DNA of 64,000 nucleotides from positions 124,001-188,000 of the forward strand of contig JAFEFL010000070.1 in NCBI GenBank assembly GCA_018240595.1, in the 5' to 3' direction. The notes below the pieces were generated by a model. That model worked only from the letters and a program-made list of their open reading frames with translations. It searched no databases and was not told where the DNA came from. This document shows, piece after piece, positions 34,055-42,519 of the stretch; the first letter of the stretch is position 1; every line of letters starts with the position of its first letter. The stretch comes from Pseudomonadota bacterium (GTDB lineage: Bacteria > Pseudomonadota > Alphaproteobacteria > Rhizobiales > Xanthobacteraceae). The translations under genes were made by a program, and so were the position numbers.

Positions 34055-34104
34055 ATTTAGCTTTGCTAGTTTACATACTTTACTTTGCTATTTTCAATAT
34101 GTAT
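34055..34104 (+). promoter_or_regulatory. AT-rich promoter region with direct repeats, Pot-type operon
   Basis: An AT-rich stretch upstream of the transporter ATPase. CTTTGCTA occurs twice (34061-34068 and 34083-34090), spaced 22 bases, two helical turns, as expected for a dimeric regulator. Between them lies TAGTTTACATACTTTAC (34067-34083), related to the 17-mer at 1202-1218. Promoter boxes are not clear. No gene is seen elsewhere in 33931-34182. Confidence 0.45.
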
Positions 34105-34182
34105 CGTTCAGGAACCCTGGGCGGAAACCCAGCGATGGCCCAGGCCGTTGTCCTTCAAGCGAACTTTGGGAAGAGATCGCGT

Positions 34183-35268
34183 GTGAACGAGCCTGTTGTC
34201 AGTTTTGTCAACGTCAACAAAACTTATGACGGCAAAGCTCTGGTCGTCGACGACCTCAATCTTTCCGTCCAGCGCGGTGAATTCCTGACGCTGCTCGGCT
34301 CGTCCGGCTCGGGCAAGACGTCCTCGCTGATGATGGTCGCCGGCTTCGAGACACCGACGTCGGGCGACATATTACTCGACGGCAAGTCGATCACCCGGCT
34401 GCCCGCCTACCGGCGCAACATCGGCGTCGTCTTCCAGAACTACGCGCTGTTCCCGCACATGACCGTGGCGGAAAACCTCGCCTTCCCGCTGCAGGCGCGC
34501 AAGGTCGCCAAGGGCGACATCGCCAGGAAGGTCTCGCGCGTTCTCGAGATCGTCCGCCTGACCGGCTACGAGGATCGCAAGGCCCCGCAGTTGTCCGGCG
34601 GCCAGCAGCAGCGCGTCGCGCTGGCGCGCGCCCTCATCTTCGATCCGGCGCTCGTCCTGATGGACGAACCGCTCGGCGCGCTCGACCGCCAACTGCGCGA
34701 GGCGATGCAGTACGAGATCAAGCGCATTCACGACAGTCTCGGCATCAGCGTCATCTATGTCACGCACGACCAGGACGAGGCGCTGGCGATGTCCAACCGC
34801 ATCGTCGTCCTGGAAAAGGGCAAGATCGAACAGGTCGGCACGCCGAAGGAGCTCTACGAGGCGCCGGCGACCGCGTTCGTCGCCGGCTTTGTCGGCGAGA
34901 ACAATTGCCTGAAGGGCCGCATCGGCCGGGTCGATGGCGGGCGCTGCGCCATCGAGATGCCGTGGGGCGAGGTTCGCGCCGTCGCCGTCGGCGCCGGCAG
35001 CGCCGGAGCGGACGCCGCCTGGTCGGTCCGGCCGGAGCGCATCGAGCTCGATCCGGGCCATGACGGCCTCGACAATGTCTATGACGGCGTCGTCAGGGAT
35101 TTCATCTATCTCGGCGACCAGATCCGCGTCTGCGTCGCCATCGACCAGAACTGCACATTCGTCCTGAAGATGACCAACAACACCAGCCTTGCCGCGCTGG
35201 CGATTGGCCAGTCCGTCAAGATCGGATGGCGCGCGGTCGATTGCCGCGCGTTCGGAGCGCACCACTGA
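34183..35268 (+). CDS. Pot-type ABC transporter ATP-binding protein (PotA-like)
   Basis: 361 residues from a GTG with GGGAAGAG upstream; in-frame ATGs at 34135, 34099 and 34063 are possible but the last two lie in the promoter island. Walker A GSSGSGKT at 39-46, signature LSGGQQQR, Walker B LVLMDEP, and a C-terminal TOBE domain (about 280-360). First gene of a complete operon with binding protein and two permeases. The family imports spermidine, putrescine or opine-like amines. Confidence 0.9.
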   Translation: MNEPVVSFVNVNKTYDGKALVVDDLNLSVQRGEFLTLLGSSGSGKTSSLMMVAGFETPTSGDILLDGKSITRLPAYRRNIGVVFQNYALFPHMTVAENLAFPLQARKVAKGDIARKVSRVLEIVRLTGYEDRKAPQLSGGQQQRVALARALIFDPALVLMDEPLGALDRQLREAMQYEIKRIHDSLGISVIYVTHDQDEALAMSNRIVVLEKGKIEQVGTPKELYEAPATAFVAGFVGENNCLKGRIGRVDGGRCAIEMPWGEVRAVAVGAGSAGADAAWSVRPERIELDPGHDGLDNVYDGVVRDFIYLGDQIRVCVAIDQNCTFVLKMTNNTSLAALAIGQSVKIGWRAVDCRAFGAHH

Positions 35269-35336
35269 CCGATGCCGGGCGACCGGCCTCGCGACCTGCA
35301 ATGTCCACTTCGTGCTTTGATCCAGGGGAGACGACC

Positions 35337-36377
35337 ATGATGTCCAGATTTATGCGTTGTATCGCTCTTGCCACCGTCGGCGCCTTTGTCACAACCGCGG
35401 CTGCAGCTCGTGATCTGACCGTCGTTTCGTGGGGCGGCGCTGTGCAAAAGGCCCAGAGCACGGCCTTCCTCGAGCCCTTTGCCGCGGAATCCAAGGCGCC
35501 TTTGCGCCAGGCTTCGTGGGAAGGCGGAATCGGCATTCTTCGCGCCAAGGTGCAGAGCGGCAATGCCGACTGGGACGTCGTCGAGGTCGAATCCGACGAA
35601 CTGGCGATCGGCTGCGAGGAAAACCTCTACGAGAAGCTCGACTGGAGCAAGATCGGCGGCAAGGACGTCTACTTCCCGGAAGCCGTTCATCCGTGCGGTG
35701 TCGGCGCGCTGCTTTACAGCTTCGTCCTGGCCTACGACCCCGCCAAGGTGAAAGACGCGCCGAAGAGCTGGGCGGACTTCTACGATCTCAACAAATTTCC
35801 CGGCAAGCGCGCTTTGCGTTCGGGCCCGAAGCTGACGCTGGAGACGGCGCTGATGGCCGACGGCGTCGCCCCGGCGGATGTTTACAAGGTTCTCAGCACC
35901 GATGAAGGCGTCAATCGTGCCTTCAAGAAGCTTGACACCATCAAGTCCAGCATCATCTGGTGGCAGACCGGCCAGAAACCGGTCGAACTACTCGCCTCCG
36001 GCGAAGTGGCGATGACCGGCGTGTTCAACGGCCGCATCACCGCCGCCAAGAATGCAGGCAAGGTGTTCAACATGGTCTGGAACCAGAGCATGTTCACCTG
36101 GGACAGCTGGGTCATCCTCAAGGGTTCACCGAATATCGACGCCGCCTACAAGCTGTTGGCCTACATGGAAGACGCCAGCCGCCAGGCCAAGCAGATGACC
36201 ATGCTGGCGAACGGCACCTCCAACAAGGCAAGCATCGGCAAGGTGGACGCCAAGGTCGCTGCCGATCTGCCGTCGGCGCCGGAGAACGCCGCGCACGCCA
36301 TGGAAGTCAGCGCGCAGTTCTGGCTCGACAACTTCGACAAGCTCAGCGACCGCTTCACCAAGTGGGTCGCTCAGTAA
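35337..36377 (+). CDS. Pot-type ABC transporter substrate-binding protein (PotD/PotF-like)
   Basis: 346 residues from the ATG at 35337, with GGGGAG seven bases upstream. Signal peptide about 1-24 (cut near TTAAAA-RD). The mature start LTVVSWGGAVQKAQ is characteristic of polyamine/opine-type receptors. Followed by two hairpins in the gap before the permease gene, which probably stabilise this message at a higher level. Ligand specificity cannot be read from the sequence. Confidence 0.9.
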   Translation: MMSRFMRCIALATVGAFVTTAAAARDLTVVSWGGAVQKAQSTAFLEPFAAESKAPLRQASWEGGIGILRAKVQSGNADWDVVEVESDELAIGCEENLYEKLDWSKIGGKDVYFPEAVHPCGVGALLYSFVLAYDPAKVKDAPKSWADFYDLNKFPGKRALRSGPKLTLETALMADGVAPADVYKVLSTDEGVNRAFKKLDTIKSSIIWWQTGQKPVELLASGEVAMTGVFNGRITAAKNAGKVFNMVWNQSMFTWDSWVILKGSPNIDAAYKLLAYMEDASRQAKQMTMLANGTSNKASIGKVDAKVAADLPSAPENAAHAMEVSAQFWLDNFDKLSDRFTKWVAQ

Positions 36378-36388
36378 CAGGTCCTCGC

Positions 36389-36444
36389 GCGGGCGTCGAC
36401 CCGCCTGATGGCAAATCGGCAGGGGCCGCGACGTCACGCGGCCC
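36389..36444 (+). terminator. Intercistronic hairpins after the binding-protein gene
   Basis: Two stems in the gap between binding protein and permease: GCGGG/CCCGC (36389-36404) and GGGCCGCG/CGCGGCCC with a 6-base loop (36423-36444), the second followed by a pyrimidine-rich run. Such hairpins often stop some transcripts or protect the binding-protein mRNA so that the receptor outnumbers the membrane parts. Confidence 0.5.
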
Positions 36445-36470
36445 TCGCCTTCCTTTCACGGTCCGGATTC

Positions 36471-37691
36471 ATGACCGAAGTTCATATTCTCAGTCGCCAG
36501 CTCTATTCTTCGAACCGCCACCGCCGCCTGGCTTCGTTCGCGTTGGTGCTGCCGCTGCTGGTCTTCCTCATCTTCTCATATGGCTTCCCCATCGGGACCA
36601 TGCTGTGGCAATCGGTCAGCGACAAGGAAGTCGGTGCGGCACTGCCGCAAACCGTGGTCGCACTTGCATCATGGGACGGCAAAACGCTTCCCGATGAAAT
36701 GGCATTCCGTGCACTTGCTGCCGATATCAAGAAGGCGCGCGCCGATGAGACATTGGCGCCTGCGGCGCGTCGGTTGAACTACGACGTCAGCGGCTTTCGC
36801 GAGGTCCTATTTCGTACCGCGCGGCGCCTGCCGCCTGCCGACACGGCATCGGCGAAGGATTACCTAACTAAACTCGACCCCGCCTGGAGCGATCTCGCCT
36901 ACTGGGGCGCCATCAGGAATGCGGCAGGACCGGCGTCATTGTATTATCTGCTTTCGGCGATCGACCTGCGAAGTGATCCGGCCGGATCGATCGTCGCAAA
37001 ACCGAACGACTCGGCAATCTTCATCGACATCTTCTTTCGCACGTTTGAAATGTCGTTGATCGTCACGCTAATCTGCGTCGTGTTGGGATTTCCGGTCGCC
37101 TATCTGCTGGCCAGCCTGCCGGCGCGCCTAGCTTATCCATTGCTCGTTCTGGTTCTGGTGCCGTTCTGGACGTCGCTCCTGGTCCGCACCGCAGCGTGGG
37201 TCGTGTTGCTGCAGAACCGTGGTATCGTCAACCACGCGCTGATCGATCTGCATATTCTGAACGAGCCCACCGCGCTGATCTATAACCGACTCGGCGTGTA
37301 CGTCGCCATGACGCATATCCTGCTGCCCTACTTCATCCTACCGCTGTACAGCGTGATGAAGGGGATTTCGCCGAATTACATGCGCGCCGCTGCCAGTCTG
37401 GGCGCCCGGCCAATCCGCGCCTTCGTCAAGGTCTATCTGCCGCAATGCGCTTCCGGCATCACCGCAGGCTGTCTGCTGGTCTTCACCGTGGCAATCGGCT
37501 TCTACATCACGCCCGCTCTCGTTGGCGGCGCGGCGGACCAGATGATCAGCTACTACATCGCGTTCTACACCAACACCGCCGCGAATTGGGGCCTCGCCTG
37601 CGCACTCAGTGTGTGGCTTCTGGGCGCAACATTCATTCTATATGTTGTGTATGCGAAATTGGCGGGCGGCGTGGCGGGGCCAAAGACATGA
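36471..37691 (+). CDS. Pot-type ABC transporter permease (PotB-like) with large periplasmic insert
   Basis: 406 residues, about 120 longer than a usual PotB. Transmembrane segment 1 is at about 21-43 and segment 2 at about 192-214; the 147 residues between are hydrophilic and should lie in the periplasm. The EAA loop region MRAAASLGARPIRAFVKVYLP is normal. Codon use is less GC-biased than its neighbours (many GCA, CTT, ACA codons), hinting at a separate history. Ends with an ATGA overlap with the next permease. Confidence 0.88.
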   Translation: MTEVHILSRQLYSSNRHRRLASFALVLPLLVFLIFSYGFPIGTMLWQSVSDKEVGAALPQTVVALASWDGKTLPDEMAFRALAADIKKARADETLAPAARRLNYDVSGFREVLFRTARRLPPADTASAKDYLTKLDPAWSDLAYWGAIRNAAGPASLYYLLSAIDLRSDPAGSIVAKPNDSAIFIDIFFRTFEMSLIVTLICVVLGFPVAYLLASLPARLAYPLLVLVLVPFWTSLLVRTAAWVVLLQNRGIVNHALIDLHILNEPTALIYNRLGVYVAMTHILLPYFILPLYSVMKGISPNYMRAAASLGARPIRAFVKVYLPQCASGITAGCLLVFTVAIGFYITPALVGGAADQMISYYIAFYTNTAANWGLACALSVWLLGATFILYVVYAKLAGGVAGPKT

Positions 37692-38524
37692 CATTCGGTC
37701 ATGAACACCGCCCGCTGTCGCAGCGAATGACGCGGCTGGCGTTATGGGTCATCACCATCCTGGTGCTGACCTACCTGATCGCGCCGCTGCTCGCCATCAT
37801 CCCGCTGTCGTTCAGCTCCAGCGCCTTTCTGAACTACCCGATCCCGTCGTTCTCGCTGCACTGGTACGAGGACTTCTTCTCCTCGCCGGAATGGCGGCTG
37901 GCGATCTGGAACTCGCTGGTGGTCGGCTCGATCACCGCGCTACTGGCGACTTCGCTCGGCACGCTGGCGGCGCTCGGCCTCAACCGCGCCGATTTCCCGT
38001 TCAAAAGGGTTATCACCGGCTTCTTTATTTCGCCGCTGGTGGTGCCGGTCATCATCCTGGCCGTCGGCACTTACTTCTTCTTCGCGCCGCTGCGGCTGAC
38101 CGGAACCTACACCGGCATCATCCTCGCCCATACGACGATGGCCATCCCCTTCGTCGTCATCACCGTCGGCGCGACGCTGACCGGCCTCGACGAGAATCTC
38201 GTGCGCGCTGCCTTCAGCCTCGGCGCCCACCCGGTGCGCGTGTTCTTCAAGGTCATCCTGCCGCTGGTGCTGCCCGGCGTCATCTCCGGCGCGGTCATCG
38301 CCTTCGCCACCTCGCTGGACGAGGTGGTAATGATCCTGTTCCTGGCAGGACCCGAGCAGAACACCATCCCGCGGCAGATGTTCAACGGCATCAAATATTA
38401 CCTGAGCCCGACCATCACCGCGGTCGCCACCGTGCTGGTCGTGGTCTCGATCGCAATCCTCGGTCTGGTCGGCCTGCTGCGCCGGCGCATGGAAAAGCTG
38501 CGCGCGTCCGCTGCCGAACACTGA
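37688..38524 (+). CDS. Pot-type ABC transporter permease (PotC-like)
   Basis: 278 residues with six predicted membrane segments and an EAA loop AAFSLGAHPVRVFFKVILPL (about 177-196). The ATG overlaps the stop of the preceding permease by four bases. Codon use returns to the strongly GC-rich pattern of the region. Last gene of the importer operon; convergent with ThDP enzyme 4, 16 bases away. Confidence 0.92.
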   Translation: MTFGHEHRPLSQRMTRLALWVITILVLTYLIAPLLAIIPLSFSSSAFLNYPIPSFSLHWYEDFFSSPEWRLAIWNSLVVGSITALLATSLGTLAALGLNRADFPFKRVITGFFISPLVVPVIILAVGTYFFFAPLRLTGTYTGIILAHTTMAIPFVVITVGATLTGLDENLVRAAFSLGAHPVRVFFKVILPLVLPGVISGAVIAFATSLDEVVMILFLAGPEQNTIPRQMFNGIKYYLSPTITAVATVLVVVSIAILGLVGLLRRRMEKLRASAAEH

Positions 38525-38540
38525 CAGGAATGCCGCGCCG

Positions 38541-40322
38541 CTAGCGGCCGATGCGGCCTTGCGCCGACGCCTTCGGCAGCTCCGGCCGCGCGATGCGTAC
38601 GTCGATCAGGAAGGGCCGCCCGTCGCGAACCGCCGCCAGCCCCTGCTTGATGGCGGCACGCAATGCATCGCGCGACGTCAGCGGCCCGGTCGCCTCGACG
38701 CCCTGGCCTTCCGAAATCTTGACCATGTCGAGTTCCGGATCGGACAGCCGCTGGCCGATCCAGCGGTTCTCGCGCGGCCGGTCGCGCAAGCTCGCCATCA
38801 CGTTCTGGTGGATCTCGTCGTTGAAGTTGGAGGCGTTGTTGGCGATGATGAACAGCGCCGGAATGCGATAATGCGCCGCCGTCCATAGCGCGGTGGCGCC
38901 TTGCATGAAGTCGCCGTCGCCGATCACCGAGATCACCGGCCGGCCGCTGTCCTTCAGCGCCAGCGCGGCGCCGATGGTGATACCCGGCCCCGCCGCCAGC
39001 CCGGCGCCGCCGTCATGGCCGAGGAAATCCAGTGGCTCGCGATAATCATAGACGCTGCCGCTCCACACCAGCGGCAGATGCGCGATGGTGAATTGCTGCG
39101 CCCCACGCTCCTCGGCCAGCGCCACTTCGATGTCGAAATAGGTCAGTTCGCCACCGGTAGCCGGACGATCGGCGGCGACCACCTTGATTTCGGCCTTTGG
39201 CGCTTCGCGACGCAGGTCGCGCAGGCCCTTCAGTATCTGGCCGACCACGGCATCGGCGTCGGCCTTGATCTGGATATCAACCGGCGGAATGCCAAAGTGA
39301 TCGAGGCTCCAGCCGTTATGCAGCGCCACGTCGAGCGAGACGTGAATGATGGTCGCCTTGAGCGGCTTGCCGCGCCCCGCCATCTCCTGGAACAGGCCGT
39401 TGAGATCCACCCAGTCGAGGCTGACGATGACATCCGCGGCCGCGAGCGTGTCGGTGGCGGCCGCGGTCAGACCGTCGATCGGCGGGCCGGCATGTAGCCG
39501 GTGCGCGGTCGGGAACAGCGCGCGCTCGCGCAGCGAGGTAATGACGGCAGCGCCGCTCAGTTCAGCCAGTGCGACGCGGCGGTCCCAGTCGTCCTGCGCG
39601 CGCGAACCGCGTCCGAACAGGATGACCGGGTGCTTCGCCTTGGCCACCGCCTGCACCGCGGCGGCGATATCGTCGTCGGCGCCGGCCGGCGGCGATGCCG
39701 GCGCATAGCGGCGCGGATCGGGCAAGGCGACGTTGGCGCCGATGGCCTGCTCCTGCAGACCGGCGTCGAGGCAGACATAGACCGGCGCCTGCGGCAGGTC
39801 GCGCGTCATCTGCGACGCCTTGAGGAAGGCCTGGACGATCCCTTGGCTGGAGCGCGGCTCGTCGTCCCACTTGGTGAAGTGGCGCAGCATCGCGCCCTGA
39901 TCCTTGCAGGTGTGGATCCAGTCGATCCACGGCCGGCGCTTCTCGAACTCCACCGGGCCGGTGGCGCCGACAACGATCATCGGCACGCGATCGCACCAGG
40001 CGTTGAAGATGCCCATCAGGCCGTGCATCAGCCCGACATTACTGTGCAGGGCGCAGGCCATCGGCTTGCCGGTCACCTTGGCATAGCCGTGGGCGATGGA
40101 AACGACGTGGTCCTCGTGCAGGCAGACCAGCATCTGCGGGCCGCGATTGCCGAGGTAATTGACGAGACTGTCCTCGAAGCCGCGGTAGCTCGCCCCCGGA
40201 TTGATGGCGATGTAGGGCACGTCCAGGATCCGCAGCATTTCCGCCGCAAGATCGCTGTTCCACTTCATCTCGCGATTAGTGGCGACGTTATCGGGCTGCT
40301 CGCGCGCAACGGAGGTGTCCAT
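38541..40322 (-). CDS. ThDP-dependent decarboxylase-like enzyme 4
   Basis: 593 residues from an ATG with AAGGGG upstream; a GTG nine bases earlier is an alternative. Activating glutamate E70 (LHEDHVVSIAHGY), GDG 468-470, NN 495-496. The otherwise constant RGLHDSLVN reads RGFEDSLVN. It follows the aminotransferase gene by 12 bases on the same strand. This suggests amino acid to 2-oxo acid, then aldehyde; no aldehyde dehydrogenase is adjacent, unlike copies 1 and 2. Confidence 0.85.
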   Translation of the reverse strand: MDTSVAREQPDNVATNREMKWNSDLAAEMLRILDVPYIAINPGASYRGFEDSLVNYLGNRGPQMLVCLHEDHVVSIAHGYAKVTGKPMACALHSNVGLMHGLMGIFNAWCDRVPMIVVGATGPVEFEKRRPWIDWIHTCKDQGAMLRHFTKWDDEPRSSQGIVQAFLKASQMTRDLPQAPVYVCLDAGLQEQAIGANVALPDPRRYAPASPPAGADDDIAAAVQAVAKAKHPVILFGRGSRAQDDWDRRVALAELSGAAVITSLRERALFPTAHRLHAGPPIDGLTAAATDTLAAADVIVSLDWVDLNGLFQEMAGRGKPLKATIIHVSLDVALHNGWSLDHFGIPPVDIQIKADADAVVGQILKGLRDLRREAPKAEIKVVAADRPATGGELTYFDIEVALAEERGAQQFTIAHLPLVWSGSVYDYREPLDFLGHDGGAGLAAGPGITIGAALALKDSGRPVISVIGDGDFMQGATALWTAAHYRIPALFIIANNASNFNDEIHQNVMASLRDRPRENRWIGQRLSDPELDMVKISEGQGVEATGPLTSRDALRAAIKQGLAAVRDGRPFLIDVRIARPELPKASAQGRIGR

Positions 40323-40334
40323 GGCCGCCACCCC

Positions 40335-41720
40335 TTATGCAGGCTTGCGCAGCGACTTGCTGCCGACCCAGACCTCGGTGTTCTTGACCGCCTGTTCGAG
40401 CATGTCGAACAGCTCGTTGAGCTGCGCCTCGGTGATGATGAGCGGCGGGCAGACGGCGATGGTATCGCCGATCGCGCGCGTGATCAGGCCGAGCTTCTGG
40501 CACTCGTTGAGGCAGTAGGCGCCGACGCCCTGCTTCGGGTCGAACATACGCCGCGCCTTGCGATCGGCGACCAGTTCGACGCCGCCGATCAGGCCGATCG
40601 AGCGTGTATTGCCGACCAGCTCATGCTTCGCCAGGCGGCTCATGCGCTCAGCGAACAACGGCGCCAGCGCGCGGATGCGATCGAGGATGCGCTCGCGCTG
40701 ATAGATCTCGATGGTCTTGAGCGCGATGGCGCAGCCGACCGGATGGCCCGTGTAAGTGAAGCCGTGGCCGAAGACGCCGATCTTCTCGCTTTCGCTCAGC
40801 ATCGCCTGGTAGAGCGGTTCTTCGATCGTGATGGCGCCGAGCGGGAAGTAGCCCGACGTGATGGCCTTGGCGACCGAGATCGAGCTCGGCTGAAAGCCGA
40901 GCGACTGAGCGCCGAACCACTCGCCGGTGCGGCCGAAGCCGCAGATCACCTCATCGGAGATGATGCGGACGTCGTAGGCCGCCAGCACCTTGTTGATCTT
41001 CGGGAAGTAGGACTTCGGCGGGATGACGACACCGCCCGCCCCCATGACCGGCTCGGCGATGAAGGCGGCAACGGTGTCCGGGCCTTCCTTCTGGATCAGT
41101 TCTTCGAGGTCCCGCGCCATGCGATCGGTGAACTGATCTTCGGTCTCGCCCTCGGCGGCGCCGCGATAGAAGTCCGGACACGAGGTGTAGACGACGTTTT
41201 TGATCGGCAGATCGAAATCGGTATGGATCGCCGGCAGCCCGGTCAGCGAGCCGGACGCGACCGTGATGCCGTGATAGGCGCGCATGCGGCTGATGATCTT
41301 CTTCTTCTGCGGCATGCCGCGCGCATTGTTGTAGTACCAGGTGAGCTTCACCTGCATGTCGTTGGCGTCCGAGCCGCCGCTGGAGAACAGCACCTTGGAG
41401 GGCGACCCCGGCGCGATTTCCTTCAGCTTCTCGGCCAGTTCGATGGCCGGTTCATGCGATTTGCCGGTGAACATCGAGGAAAACGGCAGCTTGCGCATCT
41501 GGCTGGCGGCGGCCTCGATCAGCTCCTCGTTGCCGAAGCCGAGCGACGTGCACCACAGGCCGGCGAGGCCGTCGATGTATTTCTGCCCGCGGTCGTCGAA
41601 GAGGTGTATCCCCTGTCCCCGGTCGAGGATGGTCGGGCCGGCCTCGCGATGGCGCTTGAGGTTCGTGAAGGGATGAACAAGCGATTCGATATCGCGGACG
41701 CCCATATTGGTCGGTGTCAT
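40335..41720 (-). CDS. Class III omega-aminotransferase
   Basis: 461 residues. PLP lysine K285 (SVAKAITSGYFPLGA), with D256-E257 (IISDEVICGFGRTG) and SSGGSDAND (113-121). Closest in character to pyruvate-dependent omega- and polyamine aminotransferases. An AT-rich promoter island lies about 110-145 bases upstream. It is cotranscribed with ThDP enzyme 4 and convergent with none; the Pot-type importer next door may feed it an amine. Substrate unknown. Confidence 0.9.
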   Translation of the reverse strand: MTPTNMGVRDIESLVHPFTNLKRHREAGPTILDRGQGIHLFDDRGQKYIDGLAGLWCTSLGFGNEELIEAAASQMRKLPFSSMFTGKSHEPAIELAEKLKEIAPGSPSKVLFSSGGSDANDMQVKLTWYYNNARGMPQKKKIISRMRAYHGITVASGSLTGLPAIHTDFDLPIKNVVYTSCPDFYRGAAEGETEDQFTDRMARDLEELIQKEGPDTVAAFIAEPVMGAGGVVIPPKSYFPKINKVLAAYDVRIISDEVICGFGRTGEWFGAQSLGFQPSSISVAKAITSGYFPLGAITIEEPLYQAMLSESEKIGVFGHGFTYTGHPVGCAIALKTIEIYQRERILDRIRALAPLFAERMSRLAKHELVGNTRSIGLIGGVELVADRKARRMFDPKQGVGAYCLNECQKLGLITRAIGDTIAVCPPLIITEAQLNELFDMLEQAVKNTEVWVGSKSLRKPA

Positions 41721-41820
41721 TTCGAGATGCCTAACGTGACCGGGTGAGTTTGAAGATGCCGTGCAATCGACCGTCGGTAGCTCGGAGACGCTTTCGAACA
41801 GCCGCGCTTCCAGCCAAATA

Positions 41821-41866
41821 CCTATAAACTATAGTTGACTTAGTTATACAAGTTATGTTTCATTAA
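41821..41866 (-). promoter_or_regulatory. AT-rich promoter/operator island of the aminotransferase-ThDP 4 unit
   Basis: Contains TAGTTGACTTAGTTAT (41832-41847), the same TAGTTGACTTA core as the Rieske-operon island, followed by AAGTTATGTTT. On the minus strand a TTGTAT / TTATAG pair about 18 bases apart could form the promoter. In the 370-base gap 41721-42090 this and the SDR remnant are the only features I see. Confidence 0.5.
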
Positions 41867-41889
41867 AACAGCCAAGTGAGCCCGGCCCG

Positions 41890-41949
41890 GCGGCCCACGG
41901 GGCATTCGTCTCAGGCCAGGTTCTGAGGATCAACGGCGGCGGCCGGCTA
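41890..41949 (+). pseudogene. Remnant of a short-chain dehydrogenase 3' end
   Basis: Read from 41890, the plus strand encodes AAHGAFVSGQVLRINGGGRL. The FVSGQVLRINGG part is a typical C-terminus of FabG-like SDRs. No SDR core is found upstream; the preceding bases are the AT-rich promoter island of the opposite-strand gene. The frame runs on without a stop to about 42056. This looks like the scar of a deleted gene at a rearrangement joint. Chance similarity cannot be ruled out for so short a piece. Confidence 0.45.
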
Positions 41950-42090
41950 AATCTCTTCCACGAAGTAACGCGCGAGTCGGCGTTTCGGCACCTGTCCGGA
42001 AACGGTTCGCGACACTGCAGTCCGTCCAACGGGTGGACGCGATGGCCGCCCCTATGACAGAGTAAGCTGACCGCCACCGGGAAGCGACGC

Positions 42091-42519
42091 ATGCCGACCA
42101 CGCATTACGACGGACCGCTGCCGCTCTCCGACGCGAAGACCAAGCTCAAGCTGTCCAAGCCGCTCGAGGATGCGTCCTTCGACCGCGACGGGCCGCGCGC
42201 CTTCGTCGAGTATCGCGACCTCGGTTTGTCGGAAGCGACCGGCGGCAGGATCGGCGCCAAGCACATCCGTGCCATCCGCCCGTTCGAGAAAGAAACCGGC
42301 TGGCACTGGCACGACATGTCCGGCCACTTCATCTACATCCTGAAGGGCTGGATCAAATTTCGCTTCGAGGGCGTCGACGGGGAAGTGACGGTGAAGGCCG
42401 GCACCTGCCTCAGCCAGCCGGCCGGCGTGCCGCACAACGTGGTCGGCCAATCCGACGATCTCGAACTGATCGAGATCAACCTGCCCGCCGATTACGCCAC
42501 CATCGACGTTACGCGCTGA
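42091..42519 (+). CDS. Cupin-domain protein
   Basis: 142 residues, one cupin barrel. Metal-type motif HWHDMSGHFIYILKG (about 71-85) with a second half GTCLSQPAGVPHNVVG (about 105-120). GGGAAG lies before the ATG. Stands alone on the plus strand, convergent with the protein at 42520. Function not recognisable; small cupins in such clusters are often isomerases, dioxygenases or sensors. Confidence 0.8.
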   Translation: MPTTHYDGPLPLSDAKTKLKLSKPLEDASFDRDGPRAFVEYRDLGLSEATGGRIGAKHIRAIRPFEKETGWHWHDMSGHFIYILKGWIKFRFEGVDGEVTVKAGTCLSQPAGVPHNVVGQSDDLELIEINLPADYATIDVTR

